A stretch of DNA of 64,000 nucleotides from Antedon mediterranea (lineage: Eukaryota; Echinodermata; Crinoidea; Comatulida; Antedonidae): assembly GCF_964355755.1 (NCBI RefSeq), contig NC_092674.1, positions 21,044,001 through 21,108,000 on the forward strand, given 5' to 3'. The notes under the pieces are model-generated. The model worked only from the letters and a program-made list of their open reading frames with translations, ran no database searches and was not told the DNA's origin. Below are positions 20,320 through 32,000 of this stretch, piece by piece; position 1 is the first letter of the stretch; each line of letters begins with the position of its first letter. The translations under genes and the position numbers were made by a program.

Positions 20320-21010
20320 TGTCATTTGATTGGACGATTGTGGGTCACATGGCGTGCAATAGTACGCACTATTAAACGATCGTTTAATAGTACTTTTTGA
20401 AACATTTTTGTGTACGAAAAAAAAAACGTCTCGCGGATCAAAAAAAACCATAATTAGCTTAGATAAGTTCCAATTGTCTGTCGAAGTTTTGCCTTTCAGC
20501 CAAGCTAGTACTACTAGGCTACTAGGTCTAGCCTAGGCCATGCTAGTATTAGGCTAGACCTAGCCTAGGCGTGTTAGCCTTGCTAGGCCTAGGATTGTTT
20601 GGTCGTTTGTTGACATAATTAACACAAAAGTAGGCGTGTTTACGAAATCCATATAAATATAACATTTAATATAAAATTATTAAAAACCAAATGTTACTGT
20701 TTTTAATCAATGTGTGTGAATGAAATGTAGTAAGCTTTGGCTAGGGCTACCTTTTATTTGATTCAAATAACTAGAATTTATTTAGATGTTATATAAAACA
20801 AATAATGAATGTTTTGTATTCGTGTAATGGTACAAATAATGGCACTTGGTGAATGATGAAAGGTTATATAAACTCGGCGTTGCCTCGTTGATATAACCTT
20901 TCATCATTCACCTCGTGCCATTATTTGTACCATTACACTCATAAACATTCATTATTTGTATATTAGCAAACATTTATCAACCAATTACAAATGAGTGCTG
21001 TGGTTGGCCA
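20320..21010. mobile_element. Dispersed repeat with a large palindrome
   Basis: At 20799-20958 two arms of about 70 bp form a near-perfect inverted repeat (CAAATAATGAATG ... CATTCATTATTTG) around a short loop near 20870-20892. Upstream sequence (AACCATAATTAGC, GATTGTTTGGTCG, TTGACATAATTA) recurs in order at 39345-39650, so this is a dispersed family. The exact element ends are not defined. Confidence 0.6.
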
Positions 21011-21527
21011 ACCATATTGGTTCAAGATGGAATCCAACATGTGATCTATCTGTATTCCAAAATGATCTATTTTATGAATATTGCTGGTTACTTATGGCAC
21101 GTTCAGGCTTAAATAATGTATCCAGTTAAGTTGGTTACCTACCTACCATTTGGCGATTATTGGTCTATGAAGCCCTTAGCGGGTAAATTCACTAAACTCA
21201 TAAACTAACTAGGCCCCTAGAGTTATGTTCGATTAATTGAATTCACTATGAAGCTGAATTGCTTACATTTTGTTTGGTGGCATGTTTCGTCTTTTATATG
21301 TTGTAAAGTGCAATATCTGTAATATTGTAGTTAGAAAAGAGGTATTACGTGATAACAGATTTCCTACTACTACTCCAAATGTTCAGACCAAAATATATAA
21401 TAAAGAATTTGGCTTTTCTTAATAGAGTTGGAGAATCAATCATTTTTTCATAGAAAAGCCTTCAACCTATAAAATGTGAATATTTTTTTAAAATTGTAGA
21501 TATAATACTTTTTTATTCAAAGATGTT

Positions 21528-21830
21528 TTTGTCCCCCAAAAACATGAAAAATGAAGATTAATAAAATCAGATTTTAAATATGCCATTTTAAGTTAAACGC
21601 GACTCTACAGCTCACTGTGTCGGTGGGTAAACACTAACTTACATTTGTGCACACGACTGCAACCATGCATATGGCCTAGTTTGCTTTAAATTACATTTTT
21701 TCAGGTAAATCATTTTTTTAGGTAAATCTTTTTTTTTTTTTCAATTTGTTTCCAAAGTGAATAACTATTATGTGACTAAAATGGCATATTAAAAAAAAAA
21801 TGTTTAAAAAATTGTTAGGGGGACAATATA
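21528..21830 (+). mobile_element. TTGTCCCCC-ended repeat, copy 1
   Basis: It begins TTGTCCCCCAAAAACATGAA and ends with TTAGGGGGACAA, giving a short inverted terminus. Related copies lie at 49183-49505 (same strand) and 58722-58915 (opposite strand), sharing TTCAGGTAAATC and AAAATGGCATATTAA blocks. This copy has an interior stretch (AACGCGACTCTACAG) also found near 4198. No coding capacity. Confidence 0.6.
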
Positions 21831-23167
21831 TCAAGAATGAATTTTACATGTGATCAATGGAGTCAATGTGTGAACATATAACTTCACTTAAGTGTGTGTG
21901 CCTAAAGTAAGCCACACGCAGATGCCCAATGGTTGATCATCTGCATACATTTGTTATAAAATTTCAAAGGATTGTATTGAGTTTTAAAACCAAAATGTGT
22001 TACAAAGCCTAGTCCAAAGCTGTACAGTAAATAACGAGAAAATTGTTATGGAATTGTTAATAGCATAATATAGTCCTTTCCATTAAAATAAATAGATATG
22101 TATTTTTAGATTTAAACATTTATTTTGTTTATTCGAATTCCAAATTGCACCAAATACCAAAAGCAAATAATTATAGTCAATATTTAGTTTAAAACGTTTT
22201 ATTTGATATTCGTGAATAAATATTTATAGTTTTGTATCTGTACAGTACATTCATTGTAATTATTATCATTAAGTTCCTCCTGCTTATAGAAAACCCCTCC
22301 CCATTAGTCCACTTTGCACGCAAAGTCCAATTTTTCCTGAACCAAATGTTTGTTCATTTAATCCAATGTGCATTCCACAATGTATTTGTATAAATAATTT
22401 TAGACATTACTATTAAAATAATTATATAATAATTAAAATAAATACAACAACCAATATTTATCAGCTGCAAATGTTTCTTTATGGTACTTAACACTGAAAA
22501 AACAACACAAACAAAGAACACATACCAATATACAGTAATTGTACAGACTATAGATCAAATATAGTCTAGATTAGCTGACTTGTTTAACATTATATGGTAT
22601 GTGTTTTATATTTTCCTTAGAATAATCTATTATAAGATTTAGCCAGTTACATGTATGTTTTCCGTGATATTTTATAAATGATGCCGAAGTCATTACGCTT
22701 ACATATTTTTTGTTCTAATAAATTAATATGAGCATTATTATTCCAACAATCCTGGGTTTGTCCTTCTGTACTTGGTACTCCATGTGTTTGACGTTACCCA
22801 TGTTATCATTAGTGTTGTCATAAGTGGCTAATTATGTATACGTACTATATCTACTGTACAAATGAAAATGTAAAAATAGTATTTGTACCTATTATGTACT
22901 TTGATAAACCATATACTTGCCCGATTTAAATGTTAAATTTTTTTTTTTCAAATGGTATTTTTGCACACAAAAAAATTGTCCAATTAGAAGCAATAATGTA
23001 AACATTTTAACTGTATCTGATTATAAACGTGTATACATTTAATCCTAATTATGAATATTAATAACAAGACAGTTATAAATAAAATATTTGTTAATGAATT
23101 AGTATTACAGTTTCAGTATTTAGCTGTTTTTATATAAAGCATATTGGTTTATAATAAGTAATTAAAC

Positions 23168-23975
23168 AGGTGTATAGTGCACCTGGGAGTAAACATGGAC
23201 TTACATGTGTATATGTGTACCTGGGAGTAAAGATGGACTCACAGGTGTATATGTGTACCTGGGAGTAAACATGGACTCATAGGTGTTTATATGTACCTGG
23301 GAGTAAACATGAAATCACAGGTGTGTAGTGTACCTGGGAGTAAACATGGACTTGCATCTGTATATGTGTACCTGGGAGTACACATGGACTCAATGTGTAT
23401 AGTGTACCTGGGAGTAAACATGGACTCACATGAGTAAACATGGACTCACATGTGTATATGTGTACCTGGGAGTAAACATATACTTACATGTGTATATGTG
23501 CACCTGGAAGTAAACATGGAATCACAGGTGTATATGTGTACCTGGGAGTAAAGATGGACTAACATGTGTATATGTGTACCTGGCAGTAAAGATAGACTCA
23601 CAAGTGTATATGGGTACCTTGGAGTAAACATGGACTCATAGGTGTATATGTTATACCTGGGAGTAAACATGGAATCACAAATGTATATGTGCACCTGGAA
23701 GTAAACATGGACTCACAGGTGTATAATGTAGCTGGGAGTAAACATAGACATACAGGTCTAATGTGTACCTGGGAGTAAACATGGACTCACAGGTGTATAT
23801 GGGAGTAAACATTGACTCCTAGGTGTATATGTGTACCTGGGAGTAAACATGGACTCACAGGTGTATATGTGTACCTGGGAGTAAACATGGACATACAGGT
23901 CTAATGTGTACCTGGGAGTAAATATTGACTCACGTGTGTACACTGCATGTGCACCTGGGGTAAACATGGAGCTGT
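23168..23975. repeat. 38-bp minisatellite
   Basis: About 20 tandem imperfect units built on GTACCTGGGAGTAAACATGG followed by ACTCACAGGTGTATATGT. Units vary by single substitutions and a few deletions. It lies between GRTP1 and FMR1. The open frames seen on its minus strand are generated by the repeat. Confidence 0.95.
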
Positions 23976-26900
23976 ATCCACATTATACACCTCACAAATA
24001 GTACTGTGTTTTCACAACATAACATTTCATTTTATTATGTATCTTGTAATTTAATACATGACCTATGACATTAGCTTTGCATTACTTTTCATTTGTTTAT
24101 GTATCAATGTTATTTTGTATTAATACACTCAAATACAAGTCAATCAGGGCTGCCTGTTTATTGTTTAGTTTATTTTTTTTTAATATCACCAATTAAATCA
24201 CAATTGTTTTGTAGTAAATTAGATATAAACATGATGTATACGACTATACATGTGTATTTCTTTTTTTATTTACTTTTTCTTGATGCATTCCATTTCATTT
24301 TGTCATTAAATACTTTTATTTTAACCAAAAATCTGTAATGAAATCTTTATTTTTTAACAGAAATGTATTCACATTCAAGAATCTTGTTTCAGGCTTTGTC
24401 AACAAAATAAGATAATAACACACCAGGGCATCAACACCTGCATTGTTTGGTGTGAATTAAAAAATCAAAAAGTGTGTGTTTAATGTGAAAGGGTGTAAAT
24501 GGCGTGAATTGAATACCTGATGGATATCCTCCAGAAAATCCTGGGCCTCTGGAATGGGAGAATTTGAGGTACACATGACAGTTTGCTTGACAAAAAGCAC
24601 AAAGATAAACAAAGGAAGTTTATTATTGTATGAAACTTATTGTTAAACATAATAATGTTAAAATATATACAATTATCTTGATACAGAGTTTAAATGATTG
24701 AGAAGAATTTTGTTTCGTCAAATTTATCAAATGCAGTATAAAGCAAACCAAACGCTGAGATCCAAGGGTTAATCTTTGGCTGGGACACAATCAGTTCCAC
24801 GCCTCTGCCTCATTATATAGTGTGTACACTGTGTCACAAAGAATGTGCAGTTGGTATTTGTCACAGTCAGACATAAAATCAAAGGACTGTTACAATATTG
24901 GTAAGGCGAGCAGTGTCCTGTTAGATTTCCTTGGTAAGTGGATTTGTTACAATTGAGAACTTGAAGACCTTAAAAGGTATAAAGTTGGGTTCATATCAAC
25001 ACATGTAGACCACCAATATTTAAATTGTAAAGACAAACACACAGATATAAGATCAAGTTCAGAACTTAATATCACAATTTTAATCTCAGCTCAAAGTGAT
25101 GATGCAGACAGTTATGATACATTTTTTTTCGTCAACATATAGGTCATAGGTTAAGGTACAAATTGATACACTATTCACAACCTACAGGACTAATACTGTA
25201 CCTTTCCCTATGATCTAGATATTAACATGTAACTTATCTCTCTGAATGAATACCACAATTACAGTACCTAAATTTCTATGTTTAACCCTTGTCAATAAAA
25301 GCCTCTACAGAAGAATCATGCTAAAGATTTAACCCAAGATATGAAATCAACAATAAGTATTGGGTAAGTGAACATTATTTTGTTTGATAAAAGGGCATTG
25401 CATAGCTGCCTTGATTGAGGAGATCACAGAGCAATATATAGTTTAGGGTTATGGCAATGTGCTACCAAAACACACTTATGTAAATACCCAAGACCCAAAA
25501 TACTGTGGATGACACAGATTATTTAATAATGAAAAGCAACACGCTCTTGGATACCCTATCTTTACTGAACTGACAACATGCTATGTAGAATGGACACACA
25601 ACTGCATTATTTTCGAGCATTTGTGGTCTAATTATTTTACAACTAGACTGAGAAACTTAACAATAACAAGTCTTACATTAAGTCATATGTATAGTTCAAT
25701 CTAATCAACTGCAAAAGAATAAAATTTAAATGTATAGCATTCATAGTGCTGTGCAGAAATTGAATGAATGTTGTTACCTTAAAATACCCAATGCACACAT
25801 ACTGTACACCACAAATGTAACACATTGTTTTCACACTATTTTGGCACAGTAATTGTTTTGTTTAAAAACTCAATAGAAAGATATGTGTGAATGCGTGTTA
25901 TCACTGTGTTATATCAACGACTTATTGCAAGATTTTGTTTTCCTAGTTCATACCAAGGAAACAATTTATTACAATATGTAGTTTTGTACATTGCTGTACG
26001 TGTGAATCAGGTATTAATATCATATTATATAATTATTGTCTTAAGACATACCCTTGTTACATAGAATAAACATATTTTGTATTTGCCACAATTATAAACC
26101 CTCATTTGGAAATTTTAATGATAAATAATTTCAGTTATGATCAGCAATTGTTAATTGCTGAAGTGTTATTTCAAAAGCATTTGGAATACAACATTTCAGT
26201 GAATTTATTTATTAAACATAACAGTATAAGGCAACTGGAATTTCAAACATACATATCCAACTATATTTTTAACATACCTATACAAAACAAAATAGATCAA
26301 ACTTAAAGATTGTGATTTACTTGTGTAAAATGTTACCATACTGACTCTTAAGACAAGCCTACCTACCCATGTTGACCACTAAACGTACCATAGCCAACTA
26401 AAAAGAAAACCAAACATTTGTAAAGTAGGAGTAGTTATTATAAATTCTATTTTCTAGAGAATTATTGCTCTTAAATTTAAAAAAAAAATGAAATTAAAAT
26501 TAATGAATATTCTGCATGTTTCTGAAAATGTAGATCCAGAGAAATGTGGGTATAATCATAAATTAATTCATTTAAAAAATGTTTTGCGACTTATCCATAC
26601 ATCTTTTTGCTTGGCTTTGCCACAAATTGAAATCAGTTTGGACTGCAATAGATTGGTTAGTCGGTTGATAATATTGCTTAAAATTACTGACAAAATTAAT
26701 GATAATTTTCAGAAATGATTCTATGCATTCGCAAAGCATCAGCAACCATTGAGATAAGGTGATAGGAATATACATGAATTTTAATGCACTAATATTTTTC
26801 TCACTTTGTAGATCAATGAAGATGTGAGGGTACTTTATCTTGTTGTCAGTATGGTACTTACACACAGTATAAATCTTACTATTTATGATTTTCATAAAGT

Positions 26901-29095
26901 GCTTTTAAAATAAACAAAACAAAACAAACCAATTAAAAGTTAATTATTCAATATGAACCTTCAGTAATTTTTTAGGTAAGTGAAAAATAAATAAGAATTG
27001 AAAAATGGATTATTTAACATACTGTATGATGGCAAAATACAAACAATTTATTTTCACAATGTATCAAAACCTAAACTAACAATCTATACAGTTATGTTCA
27101 CAAATACTCAAGAAATGTTTAAAAATATCAATACTAATAAATATTTATGAATTTTTCTTCTTGGCACAAATTAAAAATAACAAATCTAATTACAAGAATA
27201 CCCAATAAAGAATAAATATTTGGTATGAAAATGAAAATTCCAAGCTAATTAGTACTAATAAAAGGTTTGGGATATTGACCATTCTGTAATGAAACTTCAC
27301 TTTAAAACATTGTAAACATTTAAAGATCACATAAAATATGTGTTATGGTGGAATTATGAAGGGACAGTGATGGCACTTAAATTGTACTACTAGCTGTCTA
27401 TTACAAAAAATCTATTGCTAAAGTGGAGGTGTATTTAACTGCATGAAGTTTTCTGATATTACTGTAGGGACCATGTCATTACCATTCTACTGCATTTGCT
27501 GCAGTAACTACATTTTGCTTACCTGCTTTAATTATTTAGCAAGAATTTTTTCAATCAACATTACTGTTTATTTCAGTGAATGACTAATAATAAAAGTTTA
27601 CATTTGAAACAAATAAACAGTAAAAAATGTAGATACTGCAGTAACTGCAGTAGAATGGGATTTACATGATCCTTAAGGCTATAAGAAGTGATTTCTATAT
27701 TAGCAAACTATTCACTTCTTCAATTTTAAGAAGTTTATACAGATTGATCAATTAATCTGAAGTAAAAAATTATTGGTTTTTCTGGGAGACAATACAATTA
27801 TTCATAATATATTTCATCAGTGGGCAAATTATATTATTGAATGTTGTTAATACATTTGATAATTATTGCAGCAGAGATTAAAATTTAAATTTGGTATTAT
27901 TTCATTAGAAATTAAACTTGATTTGCTATTATAAAGTGATTACAGCGTCAGTGTTTTGGCACCATCATTTACAAATGTTAACATATAATAAAATAAAAAA
28001 CATATTTTTATGAATTAATTTAGCAAGTTTTATCTTATTCACAAAGTAGTGGGGTATGTTTATACACTTTGTTCAGTTATAAACACAGGTACTGTGTCTG
28101 AATACAAAGTTAGTTGATTGAAGTTAATCTAATAAGTGAATTAAACTTACATAGAAGTAAGCAAGTTTAGAGTAAGGATGTGAACCATACAAACAAAATA
28201 ATTCCCTTTTAGTTTATCATTCATAAACATTATCCTTACATTGTAATGTACTGTCACCATTAATTGGTATAATGCAGGCTGTTGCTATGACATTCAGACC
28301 AATATCGTTGCATATTATATACTTAGATGAATGGTAATATAATATGAACAATACAGTAGATTTTGTAGGAGGCATATTCCTGAATATTAAGTATTGATTA
28401 GGAACGTGTAGTAATAATTCAGTAGTATTGGGCAATATCTATGAATATTCCCTAGACAACATTCATCACACAGAATATCATCCAGATAAACGTTCATATG
28501 GATATAACAGTAACTTGCGCAATCTTCCTACAGATCTAGACAGCAAAATGTACTATTATATGTGCAGTAACATTTGGTATTATTCCAGCATGTTAAGTAA
28601 AGTAGGGCTGCATACATACAATAATACAGTAAAAGTTGAAAGCATTGTCCCTGCATATTAAGTAGATTAAAGTTTGTATACATCACTGGATAACTATCAA
28701 GGGTCAGGTTATGATAATACAACACCTAAAAATGGCTTTATTTCAGGAGAAAGGTTAAGAACCATGTAGATACTAGATAAATCCATCAATTTTATTCATT
28801 TATCTAGATCAAGAGTTGCTACTACAATTTTAATAATAAAGGCATCTTTCAACTACATATGGACAATGGTAGATAATACTAAAATGCATTATGTGCAATT
28901 AAAGTAGTTAGAATGTTTCACAAAATATGAAAGGTGATTAAATGCAAGTATTGCACATAAAGGTCCTTTTACTACATAACATCAAACCGAATAAATGAAA
29001 AGTTTGAATCTCAAATAAAATGAAAACTTGGATCGGATAATTATTCACACTACTTACAATTTTAATGATTTACAATGTGACAATGATGGTCACTG
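23976..29095 (-). other. Fmr1: Probable long 3' UTR and 3' flank of FMR1 homologue
   Basis: Five kilobases of AT-rich sequence downstream of the FMR1 stop with no convincing exon on either strand. A minus-strand AATAAA occurs near 24345-24350 and could be a distal poly(A) signal; others occur, so the UTR end is unknown. One palindromic MITE (27466-27673) lies inside. FMR1-family mRNAs often have long regulatory 3' UTRs, which makes the assignment reasonable but unproven. Confidence 0.4.
27466..27673. mobile_element. Palindromic MITE
   Basis: The left end (AGGGACCATGTCATTACCAT, TCTACTGCA..TGCTGCAGTA, CTACATTTT) is mirrored by the right end (AAAAATGTAGATACTGCAGT, AACTGCAGTAGAATGGGATT, TACATGATCCTT), giving terminal inverted repeats of about 55 bp. 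A related half-copy starts at 30848. No coding capacity. Confidence 0.7.
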
Positions 29096-32000
29096 TTATG
29101 CATCGCCATTTACCATTTTTACCGTTTCTTCCACCTGTTGAGAATTAGTTTCTTTTGGTTTGGCCTTACTATGTTTGTATTCTTCAGTGGTGACCCCATT
29201 CACCCTCTCTCCATTTGATTCTTTCTGCTTTCTATCTTGCCTAGGCGGACGAGGATCTCTCTGTTGCCGAGGTCCATTTGAAATGGTTTTACCGGACGGT
29301 GGTTTGCTGTTATCATTCACTGCATCACTTGATTCCTCGTTTCTCTTACTATCCTGGGATGGCTTTTTAAAAGAGTCTCTACGGGGTGGCCTATTATCAC
29401 GAGGTGGCCTATCACCGCGGGGTGGTCTGTCATCGCGGGGGGGTCTATCATCACGGGGTGGCCTATCATCGTGAGGTGGCCTGTCATCGCGGGGTGGCCT
29501 GTCATCGCGGGGTGGCCTGTCATCGCGGGGTGGCCTGTCATCGCGGGGTGGCCTATCATCGCGGGGTGGCCTATCATTGCGGGGTGGCCTATCATTGCGG
29601 GGTGGTCTTTCATTGCGAGGTGGCCTGTCGTCACGGGGTGGCCTATCGTCACGGGGTGGCCTATCATCACGATTCGACCTATCATCACGTTTAGCATTTC
29701 CATCTTCACGTTTAAACGAGCTACCACTCCTCCTGTCGCGATTATTAAAGTTCTTGTTCTTATTATCATCTTTGGAAGCTTCAGTCTCCTCACGACTGTT
29801 AGGTGGCGCCACTCCATTAGTTTCTTCCTTTACTTCTTGCATAGTATTATTATTCCGGTTTCTATTACTATTACTTCTCTTAGGCTTTCTCTTTCTTCTG
29901 CCTCTAGAATTATCTGAGAGAAATTATTTTAAAAATATGATAATGGAAATGACAAAATGAAATTCAACCTGCATAATTATAACGAAATTGGTTTTTGAAT
30001 ATCATGTGACCCACAATCTACAATCTGCAAAAGCTCTGTCTATACTATCAAATGTTATGTGACAACAAAATGTAATGTGCCCATATATGGACATGACGAC
30101 ATCATATCACTACCATATTTGGGCACATCACACATTTTTTGTCAAACTAGCTGTCATTGAATGCTCGTAAGTATACAGTGCGAGAGTGATGTGAAACTTG
30201 TAACTGTTTTTGTTTGTTATTTATCTGTTTTTGTATATCTCAGAGCAAACACAATTTCTAAGTATATTTTATTATGCAGATGACAATAAATGGAAGTCAT
30301 TTTCCACTGATGAATGAATGAATGAATATAGTGAAGACAGAAAGTGTGTTATACAAATAAAAGAGCTTTACCATCAGTATTTTTAGCATCCTCATCAGCT
30401 GTTCTATCTTCCAGTATTGTTTCTTCATCAGCATACTGTCGACGATTCTCAGTATAGCTATTGGCATCATCGTCAGTTTCTGATGGTAGTACCCTTTCAT
30501 TCCCACCTTACAAATAGGAGAAAACAAATAAGAAAGGTGTAACAACAATTAACCCTTTAAAGACGTTGCCCATATCCCATACGGGGTAATTTACTGTCCC
30601 AGGACGCGATGCCTGTATACATACAGGTTGACTTTTTAATCACTGAATCGCACTTTTTGAGCATTTGAACTTTTTTTTCGAAAAGCCAAAACATTTCACA
30701 TAACAATAAAACCAACAATTGAAGAAAGTTACAGTCATTAAAATTTAATTTGCTTTTTTCCTAAACCTATCAAAAATACCTGATTTAGCCTCAGTCACTT
30801 GGGGTAGAAACCTCATGTCTTCAAAGGGTTAAATTGAATACATGCTTAGGGATCATGTCAAAATTATTCTACTGCAGTTATTGCAGAACTATTTTTTAAA
30901 TCAATCAATCAATCTAACTAAATCAATATGATTTTAGTTAGTGTGTTTCAATGTATCTGTTTAAAAAAAACAATATAAAAATGTAGTTCAATGTTGCGAT
31001 GTACGCAAAGCAAAAAACGCTGTTGAATAATCTACGACACTGTGCTTATGTTGTCGGTTCCGAGTTGTGACACAGTTTATGTTCATATTGTACTTTGCAT
31101 CAATATGTTGCAGGCATACGTCCTTTTGTTGCATCCTAGTGGGAACCAAGCATGAATAGATTACCACCTTACAAACAGACGAAAACAAAATTTGATTCAA
31201 GCATTTAAAATGTAATGCATAGTTGTATCATAAATTGTCTACCTGAATTGTATCTTGTACCAGATATCAAAGGATTTCTCCTGTTTCCTCTTCCCCTCCC
31301 TCGCCCTCTTCCTCCTCTACCCCTTGCCATGCCAACACCTCTTCCACTATATGATGATGAATCACTTTGGTTCACCTGGTCTGCCCAATCTCCTGTTCGG
31401 GACATTCCAGAATCCCTCTCAGAACCGCTATACGCTGAATCTAACGGGAACCAATTCACATTACAAGTTGTATCCAAAATCCATGCAATTATAATGCTAA
31501 TACAGTTAGAACCCCTCCCTCGGGACACCTCTATATATTTTGTTTTTGTCGTCGTATCTGTTTCTGTATATTGCAACAGTGTAGTGGGTGTGTTGTTACA
31601 GGAGATACTAAATGTACAAATTATATAGAAAGAACAGGATTTTGAATCAGTATTCATTAATACCAGATGTCCTCAAAAAAGTATATTAAACTGGTCATAT
31701 ATGTTCTGTTCCTGTATACATCGCAAAAATTGGAAAAAATAAATAAATTTTAAGTAAATATTTTGTGCATACCGTATCTATCATTATTATATCGTCCACC
31801 TCTGGAACCACGCCCTCTACGGCCACCTCTGTTGCCTCCTCTGCTCGATGTACTATCTTCTGAAAAATCTGAACCATACCCACGGTCTCCTTTTCTTTCT
31901 CTGGGAGGGGGAAAATACGGTCCAGGGATGTAGACAGCACCAAGACTTCTTAGCTGCTCGTCAATCTGTAGTTTTTCTAATCGAATTTGTTCTACTTCCT

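Larger units (their letters stand above)
19866..23165. other. Intergenic region 3' of GRTP1
   Basis: AT-rich sequence containing the two repeats listed separately (20320-21010 and 21528-21830). No further gene, RNA or array is supported between 21830 and 23165. Confidence 0.6.
29096..31998 (-). other. Fmr1: FMR1 exons 12-15: nuclear export signal, RGG and RDDRPP C-terminus
   Basis: Exon 12 (31773-31998) begins with the export signal [16 protein letters not shown], then RGG-type sequence ([17 protein letters not shown]). Exon 13 (31243-31440) adds [20 protein letters not shown]. Exon 14 (30372-30506) is acidic. The long last exon (29096-29913) has a basic start (GRRKRKPKR), a 16-copy hexapeptide array and a polar tail ending MVNGDA. 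Splice phases are 1/1 throughout this part, so exons 13 and 14 (198 and 135 nt, both multiples of three) can be skipped without a frameshift. Confidence 0.88.

Noticed and set aside
23446-23967. Minus-strand frames with repeated FTPRY/YTHVS units
   Set aside because: Products of the 38-bp minisatellite; no gene context.
23168-23975. CRISPR-like regular repeat pattern
   Set aside because: Eukaryotic minisatellite with contiguous units and no unique spacers.
29160-29960. Plus-strand and second minus-strand open frames over the FMR1 last exon
   Set aside because: Shadow frames kept open by the 18-bp repeat; the FMR1 frame is supported by splice phase and family sequence.
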